Shown piece after piece: positions 1 through 7,228 of a DNA stretch of 36,474 nucleotides (position 1 is its first letter; each line of letters opens with the position of its first letter). The stretch lies in the IMG/VR virus record IMGVR_UViG_3300046777_000457, positions 1 to 36,474 of that record; one strand, written 5' to 3'. This stretch comes from a virus. Both the position numbers and the translations under genes were made by a program. The notes beneath the pieces are model-generated. The model ran no database searches. It was not told where the DNA came from and saw nothing but the letters and a program-made list of their open reading frames with translations.

Positions 1-449
1 CACAAAACCTTGTTGTGATCTGCCAGTATCAAGATGCAGCATATAGATGCACTGTTGATATTTGGGATGAATGGAACCAAGAGTGGGATAATGTTCCATA
101 TTGCGCTAGAGAAGGTGATCCTGCGCCCGTGAATCAGTGGATTTTGGAACAAATCGCAACTGGCGCTTACGATCCAATCAGCGCCTGTCCAATTCCTCCT
201 CCACCTCCACAGCCAACAGTGACGGCAACTTATAGCCCGTCTCCTGCAACGGCTGGTCAGCCAACAACGCTGTCATGGTCAACGACCAATGCGACATATG
301 TGACGTTCCAATCTCGCGGGATGACTCAATATCCGGCTAACGGCTCGTTGAGCATCACATATCCTGCTGCTGGCACTTATGATGATGTGATTACTGCACA
401 TGGAAATGGTGGGTCAGTTAATCAGCCAATCTCCATTCAGGTGCAATAA
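1..449 (+). CDS. 3' part of tail-fibre-like protein (gene continues from the right edge)
   Basis: The frame is open from the first base (codons begin at base 3), so the gene has no start inside this end of the window. Its 5' part is most likely the open frame at 36273-36474: joining the two ends keeps frame and gives about 216 codons. The visible part has a Trp-rich segment, a short Pro run (PIPPPPPQP), then about 70 residues rich in Thr, Ser and Tyr that look like an Ig/PKD-type beta domain. Such modules are usual in phage receptor-binding or decoration proteins. The gene sits between the tail genes and the lysis cassette. A GTG at base 15 could in principle start a shorter protein, but no good ribosome site can be seen before it. 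The function is inferred from position and composition. Confidence 0.6.
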   Translation, partial: QNLVVICQYQDAAYRCTVDIWDEWNQEWDNVPYCAREGDPAPVNQWILEQIATGAYDPISACPIPPPPPQPTVTATYSPSPATAGQPTTLSWSTTNATYVTFQSRGMTQYPANGSLSITYPAAGTYDDVITAHGNGGSVNQPISIQVQ

Positions 450-462
450 GTGAGGCATCGTC

Positions 463-699
463 ATGGATATGCAGTCGATCATTAACCTAGGTGTCGCAAC
501 AGCTTTTGCCATCGTTGGCTGGCTTGCTCGCGAGATATGGGGTGCAGTTAAAGAACTGCGCAGGGACTTACATGACTTGGAAGTCAGTCTTCCAAGGGAG
601 TACGTTCAGAAGATCGACTTAGACAAACGCATGGAACGCATCGAGCAGATGTTCCAGCGCATTGAAGATAGGCTGGAAGGCAAGGCTGACAAGCACTGA
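463..699 (+). CDS. small membrane-anchored coiled-coil protein of the lysis cassette
   Basis: A 78-residue protein. Residues about 5-23 are hydrophobic (INLGVATAFAIVGWLA) and fit one membrane segment. The rest is highly charged with heptad-like spacing (KELRRDLHDLE, then KRMERIEQMFQRIEDRLEG), so a coiled coil is likely. GAGG at 452-455 lies 7 bases before the ATG. The gene comes directly before the holin and endolysin genes, so a lysis role (a spanin-like or holin-regulating protein) is plausible. I do not recognise a specific family, and it has no lipobox. The membrane anchor and coiled coil are visible; the role is inferred from context. Confidence 0.75.
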   Translation: MDMQSIINLGVATAFAIVGWLAREIWGAVKELRRDLHDLEVSLPREYVQKIDLDKRMERIEQMFQRIEDRLEGKADKH

Positions 700-711
700 T
701 GGGAGAACATC

Positions 712-1104
712 ATGGCCTTTGGAATTGATGACGCAATCGCAGCAGGACTAAAGGTCATTGATAAGTTTGTCCCTGATCCGGCTGCAAAGCAGAAGGCAGA
801 AGGGGAGCTTCGTTCTGCATTGCAAGGATGGGATAAGGCTCAGACTGATGTAAACGCGATTGAGGCTGCAAACCCGTCCGTGTTTACTTCTGGGTGGCGT
901 CCCTTTATCGGATGGTGCTGTGGGTGTGCACTGGCATATCAATATGTCGCAACACCAATCTTGATGTGGGTCACTGCAAGCATTGGTGTGACGTTGGCAC
1001 AGCCTCCCAAGCTGGATGGAACACTGTGGGAACTTGTCTTTGCGATGCTCGGCCTTGGCGGTCTTCGCACTTATGAAAAATTAAAGGGCGTGGCTGGAAA
1101 ATGA
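712..1104 (+). CDS. holin, gene-transfer-agent 3TM type
   Basis: A 130-residue protein with an amphipathic charged N-terminal part (residues 1-60). A hydrophobic section follows from about residue 61 (GWRPFIGWCCGCALAYQYVATPI) to 95, and another helix lies around 105-120 ending in GLGGLRTYEKLKG. The GWRPFIGW and LGLGGLRTYEK signatures are those of the family named holin of 3TMs for gene-transfer release (PF11351). Holins form lesions in the inner membrane that time the escape of endolysin. The stop codon overlaps the start of the endolysin gene by 4 bases, which supports a coupled lysis cassette. The family is common in alphaproteobacterial phages and gene transfer agents. Confidence 0.85.
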   Translation: MAFGIDDAIAAGLKVIDKFVPDPAAKQKAEGELRSALQGWDKAQTDVNAIEAANPSVFTSGWRPFIGWCCGCALAYQYVATPILMWVTASIGVTLAQPPKLDGTLWELVFAMLGLGGLRTYEKLKGVAGK

Positions 1105-1610
1105 AAAGTAACTGGGAAGAGTGCTTTAAACTGGTCTTGAGCCATGAGGGTGGTTACGTGAACCATCCTCGTGACCCCGGTGGCCGTACTAATCTTGGTG
1201 TTACCCAGCGCTCTTGGGAGGCATATCTGGACCGTCCAGTGACTGAGGCAGAGATGAAAGCTCTTACCCCTGAAATGGTGAAGCCTTTCTACAAGTCTCG
1301 ATACTGGGATAAAGTGCGTGGTGATGAACTGCCGTTCGGGGTTGATTACGCAGTCTATGATCTGGCGGTAAACTCTGGGCCTACACGGGCTGCTAAATAC
1401 CTCCAACAAGCGGCTGGAGTGCCAGCAGACGGTATTATCGGTCGCAAAACTATGGCTGCTGTATTAGCTGCTCCTCCAGATGAGTTGGTTGATGCCATCT
1501 GCGGCATGCGCATGGACTTTCTGAGGGCACTTCCGACCTTTGATGTGTTTGGTAAGGGTTGGACTCGCCGCGTTGCTGAAGTCGAAGAAGCAGCAAAGGG
1601 CATGGCTTGA
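1101..1610 (+). CDS. endolysin, glycoside hydrolase family 108 (N-acetylmuramidase)
   Basis: A 169-residue peptidoglycan hydrolase. The N-terminal half carries the GH108 signature: E16 in the EGGY motif (the proposed catalytic Glu of the family), then PRDPGGRTNLGVTQ. The C-terminal half (about 95-165), with QQAAGVPADGIIGRKT, fits the peptidoglycan-binding domain usually fused to GH108 (PG_binding_3). Length is normal for the family. No signal peptide is visible, so export is expected to depend on the holin encoded just upstream, whose stop overlaps this ATG (ATGA). It would cleave the glycan backbone of the host wall at the end of infection. Confidence 0.92.
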   Translation: MKSNWEECFKLVLSHEGGYVNHPRDPGGRTNLGVTQRSWEAYLDRPVTEAEMKALTPEMVKPFYKSRYWDKVRGDELPFGVDYAVYDLAVNSGPTRAAKYLQQAAGVPADGIIGRKTMAAVLAAPPDELVDAICGMRMDFLRALPTFDVFGKGWTRRVAEVEEAAKGMA

Positions 1611-1621
1611 AGCCTGTTTCG

Positions 1622-1630
1622 TGGTATAAA
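1622..1630 (+). promoter_or_regulatory. possible extended -10 promoter before the nozzle gene
   Basis: The short gap between the endolysin gene and the next gene contains TGGTATAAA, an extended -10 (TGnTATAAT, 5 of 6 in the hexamer). No -35 hexamer is found at the usual spacing; a TTGAAG at 1607-1612 is too close. Extended -10 promoters can work without a good -35, so this may start transcription of the virion genes. This is sequence resemblance only. Confidence 0.3.
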
Positions 1631-1653
1631 TGATGGACTTCTAAGGGGTAACT

Positions 1654-3609
1654 ATGCCGCTGGCTCCAATCAACATTCCACCCGGCGTTGTGAAGACAGC
1701 AACTCCGCTTCAGGTGAAGGGCCGTTATTGGGACGCCAACTTGATCCGTTGGCGCGCTGGTAAACTGCTGCCTGTTGGTGGCTGGCAGCGTATTACATCA
1801 AGCCCATTGGCAAGCACTCCAAGAATTATCTTTCCTTGGACGTCTCAGCTTGATTCGTTGGTTACAGCCATCGGCTGTGATTCGCATCTTTATGCTCTTC
1901 GCGGCGCTGTCTATGAAGACATTACACCAGACAACTTTGTAACAGCAGAAGCTGGTGAAACTGGTGGCTATGGCGCTGGTGATTATGGTGAGCTGCTTTA
2001 TGGGCTGGACTATGCTGGTGTTGATATTTCAACAGCAGTGCGTAGCTCCAATGTCGTGACCATAACGACAGCAACAGCCAACAAGTTTATCACTGGCATG
2101 TCCGTAATGATTGCTGATGTTACTGACAGCAGCTTTAACGGCACATTTACAGTGACTGTCACAAACTCAACGACATTCACATATTCGCAAACAGCAGCAA
2201 ATGCGTCCTCTACAGGTGGAATAGCATCCTTGCCGACTGCTGATTGGCGTCCTGTTTCTTCTGCGTTTGTCCCGTCATTCAGTTGGACTATCGACAACTG
2301 GGGTGGTGACATTCTTGCAGTTGCATCAAGCGATGGCCGTTTGCTCCATTATCAAGATGGAGAAGATCAAGCCCATGCTGTTGGTTATGATGTTATTGCT
2401 ACGGCGGTGCGATCAAGCAACGTAGTTACCATCACAACAGACTACAATCACGGATATACTATCGGTGATGAGGTTGTAATTGCTGGGACAAGTGTTGGTT
2501 CCATGAACGGGACATTTACCATCACTGGTGTTCCTGCAAGCAATCAATTCACCTACGCAAACTCTGGAACAGATGCGTCTGGAACTGGTGGCACTGCGTC
2601 AATTACGCCTGCTGTTCCTTTGAACAATCGCGGCGTCATTGTTACACCAGAACGTCATGCAGTCCTGATTGGTGCAGGCGGTAATCCTCGTCGTGTTGCA
2701 TGGTCTTCTCGTGAAGATTATGCAGATTGGGACTTTGCTGACACAACCACAACCGCTGGCTATCTTGATCTTGATACATCAAGCAAGATCACGATGTGCG
2801 CTGCTGTCCGTGAAGGCACTCTGATCTGGACGGAAGATGAAGCATGGCTGATGCAGTACATTGGCCTGCCATACATTTACAGCATCACTCGTATTGGTTA
2901 CGGATGCGGTCTGATTGCTCCTCGTGCATTTGCCACTACTGCTGGGCGCTGCATTTGGATGAGCAAAGAATCATTCTGGATCTATGACGGCGGAACAGTG
3001 CGTCCATTGCGCTGCGATGTTGGCTCTTACGTTTTTGAAAATGTAGATCCAGACACAGGCATTCTTTATACGAATGGTGCTGAAAACGGCACATTTCCAG
3101 AAGCATGGTTCTGGTATCCATCTGAGGGATCAGACGTACCTAATAAGTATGTCGTCTATAATTATGCAGAGGATTGGTGGACTATTGGAGAAATGACACG
3201 CACAGCAGCAGTAGGCGCTGGCGTCTTAAAATATCCAATGGCTGCTGATGAAAACAATGACCTGTACTTCCATGAGGATGGATGGACAGCAGCTGGTGCA
3301 TCTTTGGCTGGTGATCGCTGGGTTGAGACATCATCCATCAACATTCAGAACGGAAACCTGATCAGCCATATCAGGCAGGCAATCACAGACAGCGGTTATG
3401 GTTACGACAGCACACAGATCACAGTTTACTCATCCTTCACACCAGAAGGAACAGAAACTGTTTCTGGACCGTACAATCCGCGTTCTAATGGTTATACTGA
3501 TATGCGTGTGTCTGGTCGTGATTTCCGTATGAAAATCACAGCAACAGAAGATGCACCGTGGAGCATCGGTGAAATGCGCGTAGAGTTTATGGGTGGAGGC
3601 GGACGATGA
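1654..3609 (+). CDS. tail nozzle / packaged-DNA-stabilisation-type protein with an internal repeat
   Basis: A 651-residue protein starting MPLAPINIPPGVVKTATPLQ, a beginning I associate with the tail stabilisation or nozzle protein of short-tailed phages (P22 gp10 or T7 gp12 role). This is an assignment by appearance and by position ahead of the ejection genes. Two inserted repeats are visible: about residues 127-200 and 250-328 both run AVRSSNVVTIT, then a G-rich segment, NGTFT, a Thr/Tyr stretch and GTGG or STGG. They look like two copies of a small beta domain inserted in the beta-propeller-like body. AAGGGG lies 8 bases before the ATG. The protein would close the tail tube under the adaptor and portal rings. 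Confidence 0.7.
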   Translation: MPLAPINIPPGVVKTATPLQVKGRYWDANLIRWRAGKLLPVGGWQRITSSPLASTPRIIFPWTSQLDSLVTAIGCDSHLYALRGAVYEDITPDNFVTAEAGETGGYGAGDYGELLYGLDYAGVDISTAVRSSNVVTITTATANKFITGMSVMIADVTDSSFNGTFTVTVTNSTTFTYSQTAANASSTGGIASLPTADWRPVSSAFVPSFSWTIDNWGGDILAVASSDGRLLHYQDGEDQAHAVGYDVIATAVRSSNVVTITTDYNHGYTIGDEVVIAGTSVGSMNGTFTITGVPASNQFTYANSGTDASGTGGTASITPAVPLNNRGVIVTPERHAVLIGAGGNPRRVAWSSREDYADWDFADTTTTAGYLDLDTSSKITMCAAVREGTLIWTEDEAWLMQYIGLPYIYSITRIGYGCGLIAPRAFATTAGRCIWMSKESFWIYDGGTVRPLRCDVGSYVFENVDPDTGILYTNGAENGTFPEAWFWYPSEGSDVPNKYVVYNYAEDWWTIGEMTRTAAVGAGVLKYPMAADENNDLYFHEDGWTAAGASLAGDRWVETSSINIQNGNLISHIRQAITDSGYGYDSTQITVYSSFTPEGTETVSGPYNPRSNGYTDMRVSGRDFRMKITATEDAPWSIGEMRVEFMGGGGR

Positions 3610-3836
3610 ACTTAACCTTTCAGCCAGTTCCTCCGTCATATGATAGTGGATACTTCAACCGTGCTTTTGCTACCTTTTCGCAGGCTATCAACAAGTCTGT
3701 TACAAGATATGAGGCAGTCGAAAGTATCCTCCTGCAAGCACCAAACGGGTCAGTCTGGAAAGTGGTTGTAGACAATAGCGGTAATCTAGCAACAGAGGCA
3801 GTTCCACTTGGACAGCAAGGCGCACCTCCTTACTAA
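3606..3836 (+). CDS. small conserved-type virion-region protein, function unknown
   Basis: A 76-residue protein that starts inside the stop of the nozzle-type gene (ATGA overlap), so it is translationally coupled to it. It contains an aromatic stretch (YDSGYFNRAFATFSQAINKSV) cut short here, then a beta-like part with WKVVVDNSGN. It has no membrane segment, no signal peptide and no cysteine. Small proteins of this kind often follow the stabilisation or nozzle gene in short-tailed phages, where they may be tail accessory or assembly factors. I do not recognise a named family. Confidence 0.65.
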   Translation: MNLTFQPVPPSYDSGYFNRAFATFSQAINKSVTRYEAVESILLQAPNGSVWKVVVDNSGNLATEAVPLGQQGAPPY

Positions 3837-3837
3837 G

Positions 3838-4170
3838 ATGGAGAAAGCACTTAGACTTAATGGCGGTACGCATTCAGTCGGTGATGTCTATCTTGGGTTG
3901 CAGTCGGGTAAGTATCAGGGGTGGTTCACGGATAACTCTGGTGTCATCACCGAGATACTCGTTGGACCACAGAAGAAATGGCTGAACTGTTTTTTGGTGT
4001 TCGGTGACATGGAAGAAGCGATGAGTATGCACCCGCAGGTCATCGCATTTGCAAAGGAGCACGGTTGCTCTTTTATGACCATGAACGGACGCTGGGGATG
4101 GCAGAAAATCCTGCCGAAATATGGATGGACCAACAGGTCGGTGTCGATGGCACTGCCATTGGAGGACTAA
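3838..4170 (+). CDS. GNAT-like small internal virion protein (T7 gp13-like position)
   Basis: A 110-residue protein. I place the start at ATG 3838, one base after the upstream stop, rather than at an upstream in-frame TTG inside the previous gene. No strong ribosome site is seen, so re-initiation after the upstream stop is likely. The segment TMNGRWGWQKILPKYGW resembles the C-terminal beta strand and loop (GR.GW...L...G) of small acetyltransferase-fold proteins found at the T7 gp13 position ahead of ejection proteins. An active acetyltransferase is not implied. The position before the Gln-rich ejection-type gene supports a virion assembly role. Confidence 0.6.
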   Translation: MEKALRLNGGTHSVGDVYLGLQSGKYQGWFTDNSGVITEILVGPQKKWLNCFLVFGDMEEAMSMHPQVIAFAKEHGCSFMTMNGRWGWQKILPKYGWTNRSVSMALPLED

Positions 4171-4171
4171 A

Positions 4172-5107
4172 ATGGGCAAAGGTGGCGGCGGTCAGCAGCA
4201 GGTAGTCAACAAGACAGAACTGCCTGAATGGGTTCAGGAAGCAGGTCGCAAGAACCTTGCTGCTGCATATCAGGTTTCTGAAAACATGATGGGACCGTAT
4301 GAAGGTCAGCGTGTTGCTGGTCTTACAGGCGGTCAGCTTCAGACTATCGGTGACATTGCATCGAGCTATGGCATGGCACAGCCTGCCTATGCTTACGCGC
4401 AGCAGATGGCGGCACAGGCTGGTCAGTATCAGCCGCAGCAGGTACAGGCAGGTCAGCTTGCTTCAACTGATCTTTCTCCATACATGAATCCGTTCACGCA
4501 GTCTGTCCTGCAATCCTCGTTGGACACGTTGAACCAGCAGCGGATGCAGAACCTGAACACGACTGCCGATGCTGCCATCCGTGCCCGTGCATTCGGTGGA
4601 TCAAGGCAGGCGATTCAAGAAGGTGTGGTCAACGCGGCTGCTCAGCAGCAGGCGGCAAACCTTGCTGCTCAGTTGTACTCGCAGAACTTCCAACAGGCGC
4701 AGCAGGCAGCACAGGCTGACTTGGCTCGTCAGATGGCATCGCAGCAGCTTAATCAGGCTGCCGGGTTGCAACAGGCTGGCATTGGTCTGCAAGGTGCACA
4801 GGCATTGGGTGGTTTGGCTGGTGCAGGTCAGCAGGCATATCTTCAGGGCGCCGGGTCTGCATTGGCTGCTCAGTCTGCCTTGCAGCAGCAGCAGCAGGCT
4901 GAACTTGATGCAATGCAGCAGGCTTATCGTGAAGCACAGCAGTTCCCGTTGCAGCAGTTGCAGATTCCTGTCCAAGCACTCGGTGCTACACCGTATGGAC
5001 AGACAAACACGCAAACTGGACCCGGTCCTTCCAGCAACCCATTGCTGACTGGTTTGGGTGCAGCCGCGTCTGCCGCGTCTCTCATCGGTACGATTGCTTC
5101 ACTATGA
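4172..5107 (+). CDS. Gln/Ala-rich putative DNA ejection (internal virion) protein
   Basis: A 311-residue protein. The start is ATG 4172, preceded by a strong GGAGG at 4161-4165. The N-terminus MGKGGGGQQQ followed by LPEWVQEAGRKNLAAAY and PYEGQRVAGLT is a pattern I know from many podophage and marine phage virion proteins. The middle (about 80-270) is very rich in Gln and Ala and should be helical. The C-terminus GLGAAASAASLIGTIASL is a Gly/Ala hydrophobic tail that could insert in membrane. Together with the following genes it resembles an ejection-protein set that is released into the cell envelope at infection. The specific role is inferred. Confidence 0.65.
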   Translation: MGKGGGGQQQVVNKTELPEWVQEAGRKNLAAAYQVSENMMGPYEGQRVAGLTGGQLQTIGDIASSYGMAQPAYAYAQQMAAQAGQYQPQQVQAGQLASTDLSPYMNPFTQSVLQSSLDTLNQQRMQNLNTTADAAIRARAFGGSRQAIQEGVVNAAAQQQAANLAAQLYSQNFQQAQQAAQADLARQMASQQLNQAAGLQQAGIGLQGAQALGGLAGAGQQAYLQGAGSALAAQSALQQQQQAELDAMQQAYREAQQFPLQQLQIPVQALGATPYGQTNTQTGPGPSSNPLLTGLGAAASAASLIGTIASL

Positions 5108-5799
5108 TCGACACTGCACTTCTGTTTAGTGGTGGCAAAGACAGTCTGGCTTGTTTGTATTTGAACAAAGACAAATGGGACCAGATGTATGTTGTATGGC
5201 TAAACACTGGTGCAGCGTATCCTGAGATGGTTGCGTATATGGGTGAATGGAAGAAGAAGCTGCCGCACTTTGTGGAGCTTCATTCCAATCAGCCTGAAAA
5301 CGTGCAGCAGTTTGGCTGGCCTGTTGATGTGTTGCCAGTCAACAACACGATGGTTGGTAAGCACATCAGCGGTGAAACAGGACCATTGATGCAGCCTTAT
5401 GTAGCGTGCTGCTCAACTAACATCTGGATACCTTTGCACTATGGGGTGAAGGATTTAGGTGTTACAAAGGTGATCAAAGGTCAGCGCAATTCTGACGCAA
5501 AAAAGTCAACTGCGCGTAACGGTACAAAGATTGATGGCATTGAGTTTGTAATGCCGATCCAAGATTGGACCGAAGAACAGGTTTACCAGTATCTTGATGA
5601 AGTCGGCGCTGTGCTACCACCGGGATACAAAGAAGGTGAGAAAACAGGAAGAGACTGCTGGGACTGCACCGCATATCTTTCTGACAATATGCAACGGATC
5701 AAGAACCTGTCTCCGTTCAAAAAAGCAGAGGTGCTGCGTAGGTTGAACATCATCGACGAGGCAGTCGGGAAGCAGTGGGTGAGCTATGGCGACTTATGA
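5104..5799 (+). CDS. PAPS-reductase-like PP-loop protein (CysH/DndC superfamily)
   Basis: A 231-residue protein with the PP-loop motif FSGGKDS at residues 8-14, an ATP-pyrophosphatase / adenylyl-sulfate binding signature. Further features of the phosphoadenosine-phosphosulfate reductase family are VWLNTGAAYPE (around 38) and KGQRNSDAKKS (around 122). There are paired cysteines CC at about 103-104 and C..C near 185-188. The classical CysH C-terminal ECGLH motif is not seen, so assimilatory sulfate reduction is uncertain; sulfur transfer to nucleic acid or another AMP-activated reaction is possible. It overlaps the genes on both sides (4 and 14 bases) and lies inside the ejection-protein operon, so it is expressed late with virion genes. 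The superfamily call is firm; the substrate is unknown. Confidence 0.85.
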   Translation: MIDTALLFSGGKDSLACLYLNKDKWDQMYVVWLNTGAAYPEMVAYMGEWKKKLPHFVELHSNQPENVQQFGWPVDVLPVNNTMVGKHISGETGPLMQPYVACCSTNIWIPLHYGVKDLGVTKVIKGQRNSDAKKSTARNGTKIDGIEFVMPIQDWTEEQVYQYLDEVGAVLPPGYKEGEKTGRDCWDCTAYLSDNMQRIKNLSPFKKAEVLRRLNIIDEAVGKQWVSYGDL

Positions 5800-6850
5800 C
5801 GAGATTCTCCGGCAGATTGCCTACAATGAAAGCCGTGGCATTCCGACTGCACGGAATCCATATTCATCTGCTGGCGGAATGTTCCAGTTCATCGACACAA
5901 CATGGGGCAATGTCCTTCGTCGTATGAACCCAGAGCAGTTTGGTAATATGACCAATGCTCAACTTGCACCACTGAAGACTGATCCTAAGTACGTTGATCT
6001 TCAGCAGCAGGCAGCGCAGTTCCATCTGCAAAACGATATCGCCCCTACACTGGAAAAACGCGGTGTTCCGATGACACCGGGAACAGCCTATCTGTCGTGG
6101 TTTCAGGGTCCGGCAGGTGCAGCAAAGCTGTACAATGCACCCGAAGGAACCCGCATTTCTGATATGTTCCCTGAGACAATTGCAGCCAACAAAAACATGA
6201 AGTTCAACGGCAAACCCTATGCCGAGTGGACCCGTGAAGACGCGATTGGCTGGGCAAACAATAAAATGGGTGGCACCGGGCAAACGCCTGCTATGCCAAC
6301 CCAGCAAGCACCTGCAACCCAGATGGCAGATGTAAAAGGCTATCTTGCTCCTGCATCAGCAGCTGAACTTGCTCCGGCTGGTACATGGTCCCGGTTTGGA
6401 CAGGATTTCCTTGGTGGCATGACAGGCGGTCTGCTTGGTACATCTTGGTCAACGCCTGCTGCCAATGCTGCCCAGCCAACACAGGTTGCCTCGATGGCTC
6501 CTGTTGCGGCGCCGCAGCCGACACAGTTTCCAGCTGCAACACCGGGTATGGCTGACAAGGTGACGCTGCCTGCTTCCGTTGGTCAGCCGACGATGCCGCA
6601 GATGCCGGGGTTGAACGCTGGTGCTGGGTATCAAGCTCCACCTGCTTCCGCGATGCAGCCGACATCACAGTCGCTATTCAATCCTGCACCATCTGCTCTA
6701 TCGACAGCAGGCAGCCTTGCAAGCCTTGCCAATGTTGGACTTGGTTTGATGGCAGCAGGTGCAGAGAAGCCGTCATGGCAGCCGGGTGCACCTGCGCCCG
6801 TGCAACGTGGGCAATGGCGTGATATTATATTCTCAGGTCTTTTGGGGTGA
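5786..6850 (+). CDS. virion-associated lytic transglycosylase (ejection protein)
   Basis: A 354-residue protein. Residues 1-160 form an SLT-type transglycosylase-like domain: the probable catalytic E15 in YNESRG, then NPYSSAGGMFQF (around 24-35) and AYLSWFQGPAGAAKLY. The remainder (165-354) is low-complexity Ala/Pro/Gln/Met sequence with a Gly/Ala/Leu-rich segment near the end. There is no signal peptide. This layout fits a virion protein that locally opens peptidoglycan at genome entry, as the N-terminal domain of T7 gp16 does, rather than a lysis enzyme. It overlaps the upstream PP-loop gene by 14 bases. It is the second of three wall-degrading enzymes in the genome. Confidence 0.8.
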   Translation: MATYDEILRQIAYNESRGIPTARNPYSSAGGMFQFIDTTWGNVLRRMNPEQFGNMTNAQLAPLKTDPKYVDLQQQAAQFHLQNDIAPTLEKRGVPMTPGTAYLSWFQGPAGAAKLYNAPEGTRISDMFPETIAANKNMKFNGKPYAEWTREDAIGWANNKMGGTGQTPAMPTQQAPATQMADVKGYLAPASAAELAPAGTWSRFGQDFLGGMTGGLLGTSWSTPAANAAQPTQVASMAPVAAPQPTQFPAATPGMADKVTLPASVGQPTMPQMPGLNAGAGYQAPPASAMQPTSQSLFNPAPSALSTAGSLASLANVGLGLMAAGAEKPSWQPGAPAPVQRGQWRDIIFSGLLG

Positions 6851-6854
6851 TGAC

Positions 6855-7217
6855 ATGGCAAGTCTTGAAGAACAGCTTGGTGCACTTTACCTGCAATCGC
6901 TGACAGGCGGTCAGGGTGAAACTGCTGGCTATGGCATGATGCCTCCGCAGCCGATGCAGCCTGTTGTGCCGACACCTCCGATGCAGCCGATGCAGATGGC
7001 TCCGATCATGCAGGTTCATCCGGCTATCCAGTCTGCATTTCAAACTGCACTGATGAATCAGGCTATGCTTGGAACACAAGCACCACCGTTCAACCCTGCT
7101 GAAGCGCAGGTGAGTGCAAACGAGTTGCCCACGCAATATGGTCGCCTGAAGTTTGAAGGTAACACCGGAACCATCACTCAAGCACCAATCAACTTTGGCG
7201 GTTTGTTGGGCCGATAA
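6855..7217 (+). CDS. Met/Pro/Gln-rich small virion-region protein
   Basis: A 120-residue protein. The start is ATG 6855 just after the previous stop, with GGGGTGA upstream. The centre is a Pro/Met/Gln repeat (PPQPMQPVVPTPPMQPMQM, positions about 25-48), followed by a less biased C-terminal part ending in NFGGLLGR. No catalytic motif, cysteine or membrane segment is visible. Its place between two ejection-type genes suggests a minor virion or assembly protein. The ending NFGGLLG resembles the start of the next protein (NFFGGLLGG), which may reflect a shared short binding motif or chance. No family is recognised. Confidence 0.6.
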   Translation: MASLEEQLGALYLQSLTGGQGETAGYGMMPPQPMQPVVPTPPMQPMQMAPIMQVHPAIQSAFQTALMNQAMLGTQAPPFNPAEAQVSANELPTQYGRLKFEGNTGTITQAPINFGGLLGR

Positions 7218-7228
7218 GGATAAACAAC

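Noticed and set aside
4380-4960. CAG-rich stretches that look like simple repeats
   Set aside because: They are Gln codons of a Gln-rich virion protein; the spacing is irregular.
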